The position numbers were made by a program, and so were the translations under genes. A stretch of 29,960 nucleotides of DNA from JAQGMV01 sp046597455 (GTDB lineage: Bacteria > Pseudomonadota > Gammaproteobacteria > Burkholderiales > SG8-41), in assembly GCA_046597455.1 (NCBI GenBank), contig JBKJKJ010000436.1:1-29960 (forward strand), read 5' to 3'. The notes under the pieces are model-generated. The model saw only the letters and a list, made by a program, of their open reading frames with translations. It was not told where the DNA came from and did no database searches. Shown piece after piece: positions 1 to 7,994 of the stretch. Each line of letters starts with the position of its first letter. Position 1 is the first letter of the stretch.

Positions 1-950
1 TCTACGGCGTGCTTGCCGGGCTCGAAGTGCTTGAAGCGATCGATGCAGCGGGTGCGATAACGCGCCACCCCATCGAGCTCGTCGCCTGGAGCAACGAAGA
101 AGGCGGCCGCTTTCCGCCGTGCACCATGGGCTCGGCGGTCTATACCGGCGCGCTCCGGCTGCCGGATGTTCTGACCGTACAGGACAACGACGGTGTGCTG
201 CTCAAGGATGCGCTGGCGAGAACTCTGGCGGCACTTCCCGACGCGGAGAAGCGGGCTTTCAACGCACCGACCGCGGCCTACATCGAAGCGCATATCGAAC
301 AGGGCCCTGCGCTCGAATCGAACGGCACGACCATCGGCGTCGTGACCGGCATCCAGGGCCTGCGCTGGTTCAACGTCGAAGTCTTCGGCGACACGGCTCA
401 CGCCGGCACCACCCCGCTCAAAGCCCGCAAGGACGCGCTGCGCTCGGCGATCACCATTATTCAGGCACTCGGCGACTTCGTGGACGATCCGCAGGACGTG
501 GTGCGCTTCACCGTCGGGCGCATGCTGGTGACACCGAACTCCACCAATTCGGTGGCGAGCCACGTGCTCTTTTCAGTGGATCTGCGCCATCCTGATCTCA
601 CCACGATACGCAGGCTGGGCAACTCCGTGGAAACGATCGCGCGCAAAGCCGCCGGACCATGCACGATAAAAGTGACGCCGACGTTGTATGACGATCCGTG
701 CGAGTTTGATCAAGCGGTGGTCGAGACGATCGAAGGCGCAGCGAACGCCCTCGGCTACTCCAGCACCCGCCTCGCTTCGGGAGCGAGTCACGACGCCATG
801 TACATGGCGCGGGTGTGTCCGACCGGCATGATATTCGTGCCGTGCGAAAAAGGGGTGAGCCATAACGAAGCCGAAAACGCCACGCCCTCCGATCTCGCCG
901 CCGGCGCGCGCGTGCTCACCGCCGCGTTGCTCGATCTGGCCAATCGCTGA
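1..950 (+). CDS. Zn-dependent amidohydrolase, M20 hydantoinase/carbamoylase family (5'-truncated)
   Basis: This is the C-terminal 315 or so residues of an M20-type enzyme that hydrolyses C-N bonds in carbamoyl or ureido compounds (N-carbamoyl-L-amino acids, beta-ureidopropionate, allantoate or ureidoglycolate). The frame is already open at base 3 (YGVLAGLEVL), so the true start lies upstream of the window. Visible family landmarks are the metal-bridging NEEGGRF segment (Glu codons at 96-101), HIEQGPALE, the dimerisation-domain segment GDTAHAGTTPLKARKDAL, and the C-terminal SGASHDA and GVSHNEAE, whose His (861-863) is the usual last metal ligand. All the residues expected in this part are present, so it looks functional. 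The substrate cannot be told from the sequence, because this family interconverts specificity easily and the upstream neighbours are missing. Confidence 0.9.
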   Translation, partial: YGVLAGLEVLEAIDAAGAITRHPIELVAWSNEEGGRFPPCTMGSAVYTGALRLPDVLTVQDNDGVLLKDALARTLAALPDAEKRAFNAPTAAYIEAHIEQGPALESNGTTIGVVTGIQGLRWFNVEVFGDTAHAGTTPLKARKDALRSAITIIQALGDFVDDPQDVVRFTVGRMLVTPNSTNSVASHVLFSVDLRHPDLTTIRRLGNSVETIARKAAGPCTIKVTPTLYDDPCEFDQAVVETIEGAANALGYSSTRLASGASHDAMYMARVCPTGMIFVPCEKGVSHNEAENATPSDLAAGARVLTAALLDLANR

Positions 951-1076
951 GCAGCGGCCGGGACTCGGTTTCTAAGCCCGGTAAGGACGTTGCCCGCCGA
1001 AATGCCGGAGGGCCAACGCGTCGTTCAGGCTTACGGGGCTTACGTTCGCTTTGCCGCCTTCCGTGGCGGTCACGTA

Positions 1077-1082
1077 TATAAT
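1077..1082 (+). promoter_or_regulatory. Candidate -10 element upstream of the spermidine-synthase-like gene
   Basis: A perfect TATAAT lies 29 bases before the ATG at 1112, in an AT-rich patch within otherwise GC-rich DNA. No good -35 is placed at 17 bp; TTGCCG at 1051-1056 would need a 20-bp spacer. It would give a leader of about 20 nt for the two-gene unit 1112-4512. Confidence 0.4.
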
Positions 1083-1111
1083 TCCCCGTCTCCAAAAAGG
1101 CCTTCGACGCG

Positions 1112-3124
1112 ATGATAACTTACGCGCTGACCATATTCACGAGCGCGTTCCTGCTCTTCCTCGTCCAGCCGATCATGGCAAAGCAGATCCTGCCGTGGTT
1201 CGGCGGCTCCGCCGCCGTGTGGACCACCTGCCTCGTATTCTTCCAGTTCCTGCTGCTTTTCGGCTACGCCTATTCGGACTGGACGACGCGGCACATGAAG
1301 CCTCGCCACCAGATCGTGCTACACGTGGCACTGCTCGCCCTGAGCCTGCTGACGCTGCCGATCTTGGCTGACCCTTCGTGGAAACCCGGCGGTGAAGACG
1401 AGCCCACGTGGCGCATCCTGGGCTTGCTGGGCGCTACTATCGGGCTCCCCTACTTCCTGCTCTCGACCACCGGCCCCCTCGTGCAGGCATGGTTCGCGCG
1501 CAGCTTTCCGGCGGGGACCGTATACCGGCTGTTTGCGCTTTCTAATTTTGCATCGCTCCTCGCGCTGATCTCCTATCCATTCCTGCTCGAGCCGTGGGTC
1601 GCCACGGTCAGGCAATCGCAAGGCTGGAGCCTAGGCTACGGATTGTTTGCGGCACTGTGCATAGTCGCAGCGCTGTACAGCGCGCGCTCCCAGGTGACGT
1701 CCGTGCCCGCCGCGGCGACGATCAGCGCGATGAACGACGGGCCGAAGCCGCTTTTCGGCGATTTCGCGATGTGGCTCATCTTCTCGGCCATGGGTTCTTT
1801 CACGCTCATCACCGTGACGAATCACATCACCCACGACGTCGCCTCGGTTCCCTTCCTGTGGATACTGCCGCTGACGATTTACCTCATCACCTTCATCCTG
1901 TGTTTCGAAGGACGCGGATGGTACGCCCGCCCGTTCTTCCTCGGTCCGCTCCTGGTCGGCGTTGCTGCAATGGCGTGGGCGCTACACAGTGACGTCAGCA
2001 TCCACAACATCAAGCAGTCGGTCGCGCTTTTCTCGGTAGGCCTGTTCGTATGCTGCATGTTCTTCCACGGCGAGCTTGCAAACATGAAGCCCGCGCCGCG
2101 CTACCTCACCCGCTTCTACCTGATGGTGTCTCTCGGCGGCGCGCTCGGCGGCTTTTTTGTCGGGTTCGTCGCCCCGCGCCTGTTTCCCACCTATTACGAG
2201 TTCGGGCTCGGCCTCGTCGTGACGCTGCTGCTCGCGGGGTATGTCGTGAGACGCATGCCGCTCTTCGTACCGCTGCTCGTCGTCGGCGCCGCCGGTTTCA
2301 GCGCGTATCACGTCTATCAGTATGTCGACGCCCTTTCCCGCAACACATTGGTCATGACGCGCAACTTCTACGGCACCCTGCGAGTGCGTGACGACAGCCC
2401 GGGTGAAAATGCGACGCGGCGTCTCATGCATGGGGTGATCATGCACGGCGAGCAATACCTGTCCCCGAAACGCCGTATGGAGCCCACGACATATTACGGG
2501 CCTTCCTCGGGAATCGGGCTCACGCTCAAAGCCCTGGGGTCGCAACCGGCGCGCGTCGCAGTCGTCGGGCTCGGCACCGGGACGATTGCCACTTACGGTC
2601 GTCCCGGCGACGTCTACCGGTTCTACGAGCTCAATCCGCAGGTCGTCGATATCGCGCGCACTCAGTTCAGCTTCCTGTCCGACAGCCGCGCGAAAGTCGA
2701 GACCGTGCTGGGCGATGCCCGCCTGACCATGGAGCGCGAAGCCCCCCAGGGCTACGACGTCATCGCTATCGACGCGTTCTCGAGCGACTCGATTCCGGTG
2801 CACCTCATCACGCGCGAAGCCATGGCCGCGTACATCAAGCATCTGAAGCCCGACGGCGTCATCGCGTTCCACGTCACGAATCGTTTCCTGAGGCTCGCGC
2901 CGGTGGTGAAAATGATCGCGGACGAGCAGAATCTCCACACCGCGCTCGTCATCGATGACGCCGAGGAAAGCGAACTGTCGAAAACCGACTGGATCCTCGT
3001 TTCGCGTAACGAAAAAATCCTCGCGCGCAAGGAAATCAAATCTGCCGCGACGCAGATCGAAACCATAGCGGGAATGGCCGTATGGACGGACGATCACAAC
3101 AATCTGTTTCGCATACTGAAGTGA
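1112..3124 (+). CDS. Polytopic membrane protein with C-terminal spermidine-synthase-like domain
   Basis: A 670-residue fusion. The first 400 or so residues form about 12-13 hydrophobic segments, beginning with a membrane helix at residues 2-22 (YALTIFTSAFLLFLVQPIMA) and ending near residue 404. The C-terminal part is a Rossmann-type methyltransferase-fold domain of the spermidine synthase superfamily. It has the AdoMet-binding loop VVGLGTGTIATYG, an acidic residue at the end of beta-2 (FYELNP), VLGDAR, and AIDAFSSDSIPVHLIT at the active-site position. Such fused proteins are widespread in proteobacteria. Whether they make polyamines is not established, so I do not assign a polyamine product. 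The ATG at 1112 follows a weak AAAAGG (1095-1100). The stop overlaps the GTG of the following protease gene (GTGA), so the two are co-transcribed and probably translationally coupled. Confidence 0.88.
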   Translation: MITYALTIFTSAFLLFLVQPIMAKQILPWFGGSAAVWTTCLVFFQFLLLFGYAYSDWTTRHMKPRHQIVLHVALLALSLLTLPILADPSWKPGGEDEPTWRILGLLGATIGLPYFLLSTTGPLVQAWFARSFPAGTVYRLFALSNFASLLALISYPFLLEPWVATVRQSQGWSLGYGLFAALCIVAALYSARSQVTSVPAAATISAMNDGPKPLFGDFAMWLIFSAMGSFTLITVTNHITHDVASVPFLWILPLTIYLITFILCFEGRGWYARPFFLGPLLVGVAAMAWALHSDVSIHNIKQSVALFSVGLFVCCMFFHGELANMKPAPRYLTRFYLMVSLGGALGGFFVGFVAPRLFPTYYEFGLGLVVTLLLAGYVVRRMPLFVPLLVVGAAGFSAYHVYQYVDALSRNTLVMTRNFYGTLRVRDDSPGENATRRLMHGVIMHGEQYLSPKRRMEPTTYYGPSSGIGLTLKALGSQPARVAVVGLGTGTIATYGRPGDVYRFYELNPQVVDIARTQFSFLSDSRAKVETVLGDARLTMEREAPQGYDVIAIDAFSSDSIPVHLITREAMAAYIKHLKPDGVIAFHVTNRFLRLAPVVKMIADEQNLHTALVIDDAEESELSKTDWILVSRNEKILARKEIKSAATQIETIAGMAVWTDDHNNLFRILK

Positions 3125-4512
3125 CAGCGACCCGCTGCGCGAGGGCCCTTCGCGAATTCGGGCTGCGGGTCCTGCTGGTCCTGCCAGTGCTGGGCCTGGA
3201 ACCCGTCGCGCTCGCCCAGGCCGCAGCGCCCCCCGACAGCCGCGGCCTGCCGACGCTCGCGCCCTTGGTGAACCAGGTCACGCCGGCTGTCGTGAACATC
3301 TCCGTCGTGACGCGCTCGCCGATGGAAGACAACCCGCTGTTCCGCGATCCCTACTTCAGACGGTTTTTCAATATGCCCGAGCGGCCGCAGCGCCGGGAGC
3401 AGGCGGCGGGCTCGGGTGTAATCGTCGATGCGGCTCGCGGGTACGTGCTCACGAACCATCACGTGGTCAAAGACGCCGAGCAGGTTCTGGTCACGCTCAA
3501 GGACCGGCGGCAGCTGCTGGCGCGCATTGTGGGCACCGATCCGGGCACTGACGTCGCGGTCGTGCAAATCGAGCCGAAGGACCTCGTCGCGATTCGCTTC
3601 GGCGATTCCGATCAGTTGCAGGTTGGTGACTATGTGATCGCCATCGGGAATCCGTTCGGTATCGGGCAGACCGTCACCTCGGGCATCGTCAGCGCCCTGG
3701 GCCGTAGCGGGCTCTCGCCCGAAGGTTATGAAGACTTCATCCAGACCGATGCTTCGATCAACCCGGGCAATTCGGGCGGCGCGCTCGTGAATCTGCGCGG
3801 GGAGCTGATCGGCATCAACACCGCCATCATCGGTCCCGCGGGCGGCAACGTCGGAATCGGCTTTGCGGTGCCTTCCAACATGACGCGGGCCGTCATGAAC
3901 CAGATCGTGAAGTACGGCGAAGTCCGCCGTGGTCGCCTCGGGATTGAAATGGTCGACCTGAACGCCGAGATCGCGAAGCGCCTGGGCGTGACTTCGCTCG
4001 AAGGCGTCGTCGTGGCGGCAGTGCAGGCCGGGTCCCCCGCGGAAAAGGCAGGCCTGCGCGAGCGCGACATCGTCACCGCAATGAACGGCCGCGCCCTGCA
4101 CAGTGCCGCAGAGCTGCGCGCCCGGCTCGCGCTCACGCCGATAGGCGAAGACGTCGAGCTCAAAATCGCGCGCGCAGGCGAGCAGCGCACGATCCGCGTC
4201 AGAATCGCCGCCGTGCAACAGGTCAGCGGCGGCGAAGGCCAACTGGTGCCGCAGCTGCCCGGATTGCGCGTCGTGGAAATCGAGCGCGGCAGTCCACTTT
4301 ACCAGCGCATTCAGGGTGTCATCGTGTCGGGCGTGGACGAAAACAGCCGGGCCTGGCAGGCCGGTTTGCGCACCGGCGACATCCTCTATGCGGTCAACCG
4401 CCGGCGGGTCCGCACCCTCTCCGAGTTCTACTCGGCGCTGCGGGGCGTGGAGCGCGGCTATACCGTGAGTTTGGTCCGCGGCGATTTCAATCTTTCCATC
4501 GTCATACGCTGA
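3121..4512 (+). CDS. degQ: DegQ/HtrA-type periplasmic serine protease
   Basis: A 463-residue Do-family protease and chaperone that degrades or refolds misfolded envelope proteins. I chose the GTG at 3121, which overlaps the previous stop as GTGA. It gives a clean signal peptide (Arg-rich start, LRVLLVLPVLGL core, cleavage near ALAQ-A), whereas the in-frame ATG at 3082 only adds 13 residues inside the upstream gene. Catalytic residues are His114 (TNHHVV), Asp144 (GTDVAVVQ) and Ser218 (NPGNSGGAL). Two PDZ domains follow, at about residues 258-345 and 375-455, which is the DegP/DegQ architecture. There is no long LA-loop Q-linker as in DegP, so DegQ/MucD is the better name. Downstream there is a 161-bp gap before the next gene. 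Confidence 0.95.
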   Translation: MTATRCARALREFGLRVLLVLPVLGLEPVALAQAAAPPDSRGLPTLAPLVNQVTPAVVNISVVTRSPMEDNPLFRDPYFRRFFNMPERPQRREQAAGSGVIVDAARGYVLTNHHVVKDAEQVLVTLKDRRQLLARIVGTDPGTDVAVVQIEPKDLVAIRFGDSDQLQVGDYVIAIGNPFGIGQTVTSGIVSALGRSGLSPEGYEDFIQTDASINPGNSGGALVNLRGELIGINTAIIGPAGGNVGIGFAVPSNMTRAVMNQIVKYGEVRRGRLGIEMVDLNAEIAKRLGVTSLEGVVVAAVQAGSPAEKAGLRERDIVTAMNGRALHSAAELRARLALTPIGEDVELKIARAGEQRTIRVRIAAVQQVSGGEGQLVPQLPGLRVVEIERGSPLYQRIQGVIVSGVDENSRAWQAGLRTGDILYAVNRRRVRTLSEFYSALRGVERGYTVSLVRGDFNLSIVIR

Positions 4513-4585
4513 GGCGTTGGGCATGCCGGTTGCTATAGCCGTGTGTGGCACCCGGCTGCGGCCGATGTTGATTGGGATCAACGAG

Positions 4586-4601
4586 TTGTAACAAATTGTA
4601 A
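4586..4601 (+). promoter_or_regulatory. Tandem TTGTAA repeat, possible regulator-binding site
   Basis: TTGTAA occurs at 4586-4591 and again at 4596-4601 with a 10-bp period; the first copy is also the left half of a small palindrome TTGT-A-ACAA. It lies 73 bp before the start of the C-X10-C protein gene in the only AT-rich part of the gap. Same-face direct repeats are typical of OmpR-family regulators, but no regulator can be named. Confidence 0.3.
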
Positions 4602-4673
4602 TGTCCGGCGGCGACCGCGAGGGCGCTGCCAAATAAATAACCGCAGGTTCCCGAGTTCGATAAGGAGACAACC

Positions 4674-5105
4674 ATGACGATGTATAAAAAGAGTATTGCT
4701 GCCGCTGCCCTGAGTCTTGCATTTGCAGGTCCGCTTTTTGCGGCCGATTCGATGTCGAAAGAAGAGGTGAAAGCCGAGAAGGAGCGCATTTCGACCGAGT
4801 ACAAAGCGAATAAGGACAAGTGCAAAGACCTGAAAGCCAACGCCAAGGACGTGTGCATGGCGGAAGCCAAGGGTCACGACAAGCTGGCGAAAGCGGAACT
4901 CGCCGCCAAGGAAAAAGATACGCCCAAGAACCGATATGACGTAGCGATGGCCAAAGCCGACATGGAGTATCACGTCGCGAAGGAAAAGTGCGACGACATG
5001 AAAGGCAAGGAAAAGAAAGCTTGCGAGAAAGATGCGAAATCCACTCATGACTCTGCCAAGAAGCAGGCGAAAGCCGATCGCGACGCGGCTAAGGGTAAGG
5101 GTTAA
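4674..5105 (+). CDS. Small exported Lys/Ala-rich protein with two C-X10-C repeats
   Basis: A 143-residue protein with a signal peptide (MTMYKKSIAAAALSLAFAG, cleavage around LFA-AD, residues 23-25). The mature part is about 100 highly charged, probably helical residues dominated by Lys, Ala, Asp and Glu. Four Cys are placed as two C-X10-C pairs, C50/C61 and C106/C117, with an exact 56-residue period; each pair is embedded in a similar K-C-[KD]-D-[LM]-K...K..C context, so this is an internal duplication. I recognise it as like a family of uncharacterised betaproteobacterial periplasmic proteins with repeats of this kind. A function is not known to me. A strong AAGGAGA (4662-4668) precedes the ATG. 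The glycine-zipper lipoprotein follows 125 bp downstream, with a terminator after that. Confidence 0.85.
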   Translation: MTMYKKSIAAAALSLAFAGPLFAADSMSKEEVKAEKERISTEYKANKDKCKDLKANAKDVCMAEAKGHDKLAKAELAAKEKDTPKNRYDVAMAKADMEYHVAKEKCDDMKGKEKKACEKDAKSTHDSAKKQAKADRDAAKGKG

Positions 5106-5230
5106 CCGAGTCTGAAAGGCGGCGCCGGGACGCGGCCGCCGATTTGAGCGCGCTGGTGACAGCGCACCGATTTGGGTCGCGCCGGCCTGACCGCCGGTGC
5201 TCCCCACAACGAGAAACGAGGACTTTGAAC

Positions 5231-5452
5231 ATGAAACGCTTATTGGTGATGACATTGGCAGCGACTGCGTTTGCAACACTGGCCGCATGCGACAGTATCC
5301 CGCTGTCCAAGCAGACTCAGGGTGCAGCCGTTGGTGCGGTGGCGGGCGGCGTGGCGGGCAGTGCAATCAGCGGCGGCAGCACTTTGGGCACGGTCGGCGG
5401 CGCAGTGGCTGGCGGCGTAGTCGGCTCAGAGGTCGGCAAGCGCCAACGCTGA
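5231..5452 (+). CDS. Glycine-zipper lipoprotein (OsmB/SlyB-like small outer-membrane lipoprotein)
   Basis: A 73-residue protein starting at ATG 5231, preceded by GAGG at 5218-5221; the frame is open further upstream, but only this start puts a signal sequence at the N terminus. Residues 1-19 form a lipoprotein signal with lipobox L-A-A-C, lipidated at Cys20. The mature part contains GAAVGAVAGGVAGSAISGG and a second Gly-rich stretch ending GGVVGSEVG, the G-X3-G periodicity of glycine-zipper membrane hairpins. In related proteins this segment inserts into or associates with the outer membrane and expression is often stress-induced. That role is inferred from the family only. Confidence 0.85.
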   Translation: MKRLLVMTLAATAFATLAACDSIPLSKQTQGAAVGAVAGGVAGSAISGGSTLGTVGGAVAGGVVGSEVGKRQR

Positions 5453-5502
5453 CGGTGCGCCGCGCGGATACGCGTGGCGCCTCAACCGCTTCGCTCTCCC
5501 CT

Positions 5503-5525
5503 GCGCTCTTCGGAGCGCTTTTTTT
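5503..5525 (+). terminator. Rho-independent terminator after the lipoprotein gene
   Basis: A perfect 6-bp stem GCGCTC (5503-5508) and GAGCGC (5513-5518) closed by the very stable TTCG tetraloop is followed by seven T (5519-5525). It is 50 bp past the lipoprotein stop and separates this unit from the convergent MFS gene. Confidence 0.93.
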
Positions 5526-5624
5526 CGCGCCGCGATTTACCTCCCGATCTAAAAACTGCGTCAGCCTGCGGTATCACCGTCCGGTCGGAGTGGACTTTGA
5601 GGGCCCGGGCGCTCCGCGACGCTT

Positions 5625-6773
5625 TCAGTCAGGCGGAGGGGCGATGCGTGCTTTACGCATGAGCACGCCGCCGGCGACCAGGAGGGCCGAATTTGCCACG
5701 AATACCGGGGCGTAGCCGAAAGCGGTGCCGAGACTTCCAAACAGAATCGGGATTATCAAATGAGTGACATTATTCGCCGTGACGCGTAACCCTGCTGCCT
5801 CAGCCTGGCGTCCGTTTGGTGCGAGCGCGTAAATGAGTGACATCGACATCGGCTGACCGCAGCCGACTCCCAGACCGAGCAGGAACGCGACGGCTGCAAG
5901 AATGTAGGTGTTGCTGAAGAACGGAAAAAGCACGAACGCCAGCGCCGCCACGAAGATGCCGGCAGTCAGCACCTGCGGCTCTCGATAACGCCGCGCCAGC
6001 GCAGGCAGCCAGAAGCGGATCGTGAACGTCGCAAGCGCGAACACGCCCAGTATGGCGCCAATCGCAGACGCCGACAGTCCCATCGAATGACCATAAACCG
6101 GAAAGTAGAACTGAAACAGGTCCCATGCCGACGAAATGATTCCGCTCGCGATGAAGGTGTGACGCAGCGCGGGAACCCGCCACATATCAAGTGCGCTGCC
6201 GCGCCCCTCATTCGCGCCACGCTTGCGAGCCTTCGGCAGGAATTCCGGCTTGAGCCAGAGAAGCAAGACCGGGACGACGGGGAACATCGCGAGGAGGAGA
6301 AAGGCGGAAAGATGGCCGAGGTGATCGATCGCGACGCCCGCGAGGAAAGGGCCGATGAATCCCGCCGCCGAGAAGCCCATCCCTACCAGTGCGAAGTTAC
6401 GCGCCCGGTGTTCGGTCCCGCCCAGCCCCCCCGCAATGCCTTGGACTGTGATGAAGAAAAAATGAAAGGTCGAGCCCAGGACGAGCGCAGACACATACAG
6501 CGCAGCCATCCCCGGAAAAAGCGGTGGCAGCAGGAGCCCGACGGTGACGCCGATTGTACCGATGAGCATGGGCATGCGCGGGCCGACACGGTCCGCGAGC
6601 CGTCCGACGTACACCGCAAGTAATAGCGGAAAGATCGCATACGACGCCATCAGCACGCCTATCGTGAACTGGCTGGCGCCGAGCTCGAGGGCATAAAGCG
6701 ATATGGCGACACGGCTGCCGCCGAAGCCCGAATGGCTGAGCGTGCACAGAAGGACTATGAAATAGATGGCCAT
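5625..6773 (-). CDS. Major facilitator superfamily transporter
   Basis: A 382-residue protein with about 12 hydrophobic segments, starting with MAIYFIVLLCTLSHSGFG. The loop between helices 2 and 3 carries the MFS motif A (GRLADRVGPRMP), and a polar central loop (KPEFLPKARKRG...) divides the two six-helix halves. The second half contains FSNTYILAAVAFLLGLGVGCGQP. The substrate cannot be read from the sequence. The gene is co-directional with egtD, which lies 168 bp upstream of it. A shared transcript would make an export role connected with the histidine-betaine/ergothioneine pathway conceivable, but this is only context. No good Shine-Dalgarno precedes the ATG. Confidence 0.88.
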   Translation of the reverse strand: MAIYFIVLLCTLSHSGFGGSRVAISLYALELGASQFTIGVLMASYAIFPLLLAVYVGRLADRVGPRMPMLIGTIGVTVGLLLPPLFPGMAALYVSALVLGSTFHFFFITVQGIAGGLGGTEHRARNFALVGMGFSAAGFIGPFLAGVAIDHLGHLSAFLLLAMFPVVPVLLLWLKPEFLPKARKRGANEGRGSALDMWRVPALRHTFIASGIISSAWDLFQFYFPVYGHSMGLSASAIGAILGVFALATFTIRFWLPALARRYREPQVLTAGIFVAALAFVLFPFFSNTYILAAVAFLLGLGVGCGQPMSMSLIYALAPNGRQAEAAGLRVTANNVTHLIIPILFGSLGTAFGYAPVFVANSALLVAGGVLMRKARIAPPPD

Positions 6774-6941
6774 GCGGGGTTTAGTCGGTGGCTCGCGAGG
6801 TCGGCATGGGGCGCGCCCGTGGAACGGCGGGATTCGCGCGTTGAGCGCGGCTCTGTTCCATCCCGGCGTCGCGCGACGTTACAAGTGGCGCGAGTACATT
6901 CACGATAGCCTTTCGCTACATCCAACGGCGGCGCGGCGGCG

Positions 6942-7913
6942 TCAAGCCGGCACCACGAGATGATGAATGGAAAAAAGGCCCTGCGCATCAATCCAGACGT
7001 GCCCGGCCTCGAACCCGGCGCGTCGCGCAAGCGCCTGGAATTCGAGGACCGAATACTTGTACGAGTTCTCAGTATGAATGCTTTCGCCGGCCTCGAACCG
7101 AAACGTGTGAGTGGCAACCCGCACCTGCTGATCTCGTCTGCTGACGAGGTGCATTTCGATGCGCCCCACGCTTTCGTCATAATGAGCGCGGTGCTCGAAG
7201 CTCTCGAGATCGAAATCGGCGTCGAGCTCCCGGTTGATCCTGCGCAGCACGTTCACGTTGAAAGCGGCTGTCACGCCCTGTGCGTCGTTGTAAGCTGCAT
7301 GCAGGACGCCTGCATCTTTCTTGAGGTCGACGCCGACGAGCATCGCTCCACCGGCGCCGGCGACATGCCGTGCGTTGAGCAGGAATGCGTGCGCCTCGGA
7401 AATCGTGAAATTGCCTATCGTCGAGCCCGGGAAATAGACGACGCGACGCGACGCGTGCGTGCCATCGAGCTGCTGCAACGGCAGCTCCTGCGTATAGTCG
7501 GCACACACGGCGAACATGCGCACGTCGGGAAACTCACTGGCAAGCTGAGCCACGGCCGAGCGCAGCTGCTCACCCGAAATGTCGATGGCCACGTAGGCGC
7601 GAGGCTGCAACGCTCCGACGAGAATGCGGGTTTTGACACCGGCGCCACTGCCATACTCGACGATGGCGCTGTCAGCGCCGATACGCTGCCGCATATCGGC
7701 CGCGTTACATTCGAGCATGGCGAGCTCGGTGCGCGTAGGGTAGTACTCGGGAAGCTCGCAGATCGCATCGAACAGCTGCGAGCCACGCGCATCGTAGAAA
7801 TACTTCGGCGGCAGCGCTTTGCGCGGCGCGGAAAGCCCGGCGATCACGTCGCTGAGGAACGAGCTTACGGCGGGCTTCAGGTCGTGATATTCGAAGCGTG
7901 CACTTGGGGGCAT
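6942..7913 (-). CDS. egtD: L-histidine N-alpha-methyltransferase (ergothioneine biosynthesis)
   Basis: A 323-residue enzyme that trimethylates histidine to hercynine with three AdoMet, the first step to ergothioneine. The sequence is collinear with the family: PKYFYDARGS (35-45), YYPTRTE (57-63), AdoMet loop EYGSGAGVKT (86-95), Asp111 (DISGEQL), ADYTQ (138-142), FPGSTIGNF (161-169), AYNDAQGVTAAFN (207-219) and TENSYKYS (281-288). Residues known in mycobacterial EgtD for histidine binding are present as Asn168, Tyr208, Glu282 and Ser284, so activity is expected. egtB, the usual partner, is not next to it; the neighbours are an MFS transporter downstream and pbpG upstream. The family also contains related methyltransferases, but the conserved Glu282/Ser284 pair supports histidine. 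Confidence 0.93.
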   Translation of the reverse strand: MPPSARFEYHDLKPAVSSFLSDVIAGLSAPRKALPPKYFYDARGSQLFDAICELPEYYPTRTELAMLECNAADMRQRIGADSAIVEYGSGAGVKTRILVGALQPRAYVAIDISGEQLRSAVAQLASEFPDVRMFAVCADYTQELPLQQLDGTHASRRVVYFPGSTIGNFTISEAHAFLLNARHVAGAGGAMLVGVDLKKDAGVLHAAYNDAQGVTAAFNVNVLRRINRELDADFDLESFEHRAHYDESVGRIEMHLVSRRDQQVRVATHTFRFEAGESIHTENSYKYSVLEFQALARRAGFEAGHVWIDAQGLFSIHHLVVPA

Positions 7914-7994
7914 GGGGGTTTCGACTACAGGCGTGCGGACAGGATGGTGGACCCGCCCTGCGAAAATCGGGCCGCGACGTGCGCGGAACGCGAA

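Noticed and set aside
1029..1045. Short tandem GGCTTACG-G-GGCTTACG upstream of the membrane fusion gene
   Set aside because: Only two 8-bp copies with no promoter-like geometry; can easily arise by chance in this composition.
1982..3097. 371-codon frame antisense to the spermidine-synthase-like gene
   Set aside because: Shadow of the methyltransferase-fold part of the plus-strand gene; no motif or ribosome site.
3094..4722. 542-codon frame antisense to degQ
   Set aside because: Fully opposite a complete protease gene; composition is His/Asp/Arg-rich and no family is recognisable.
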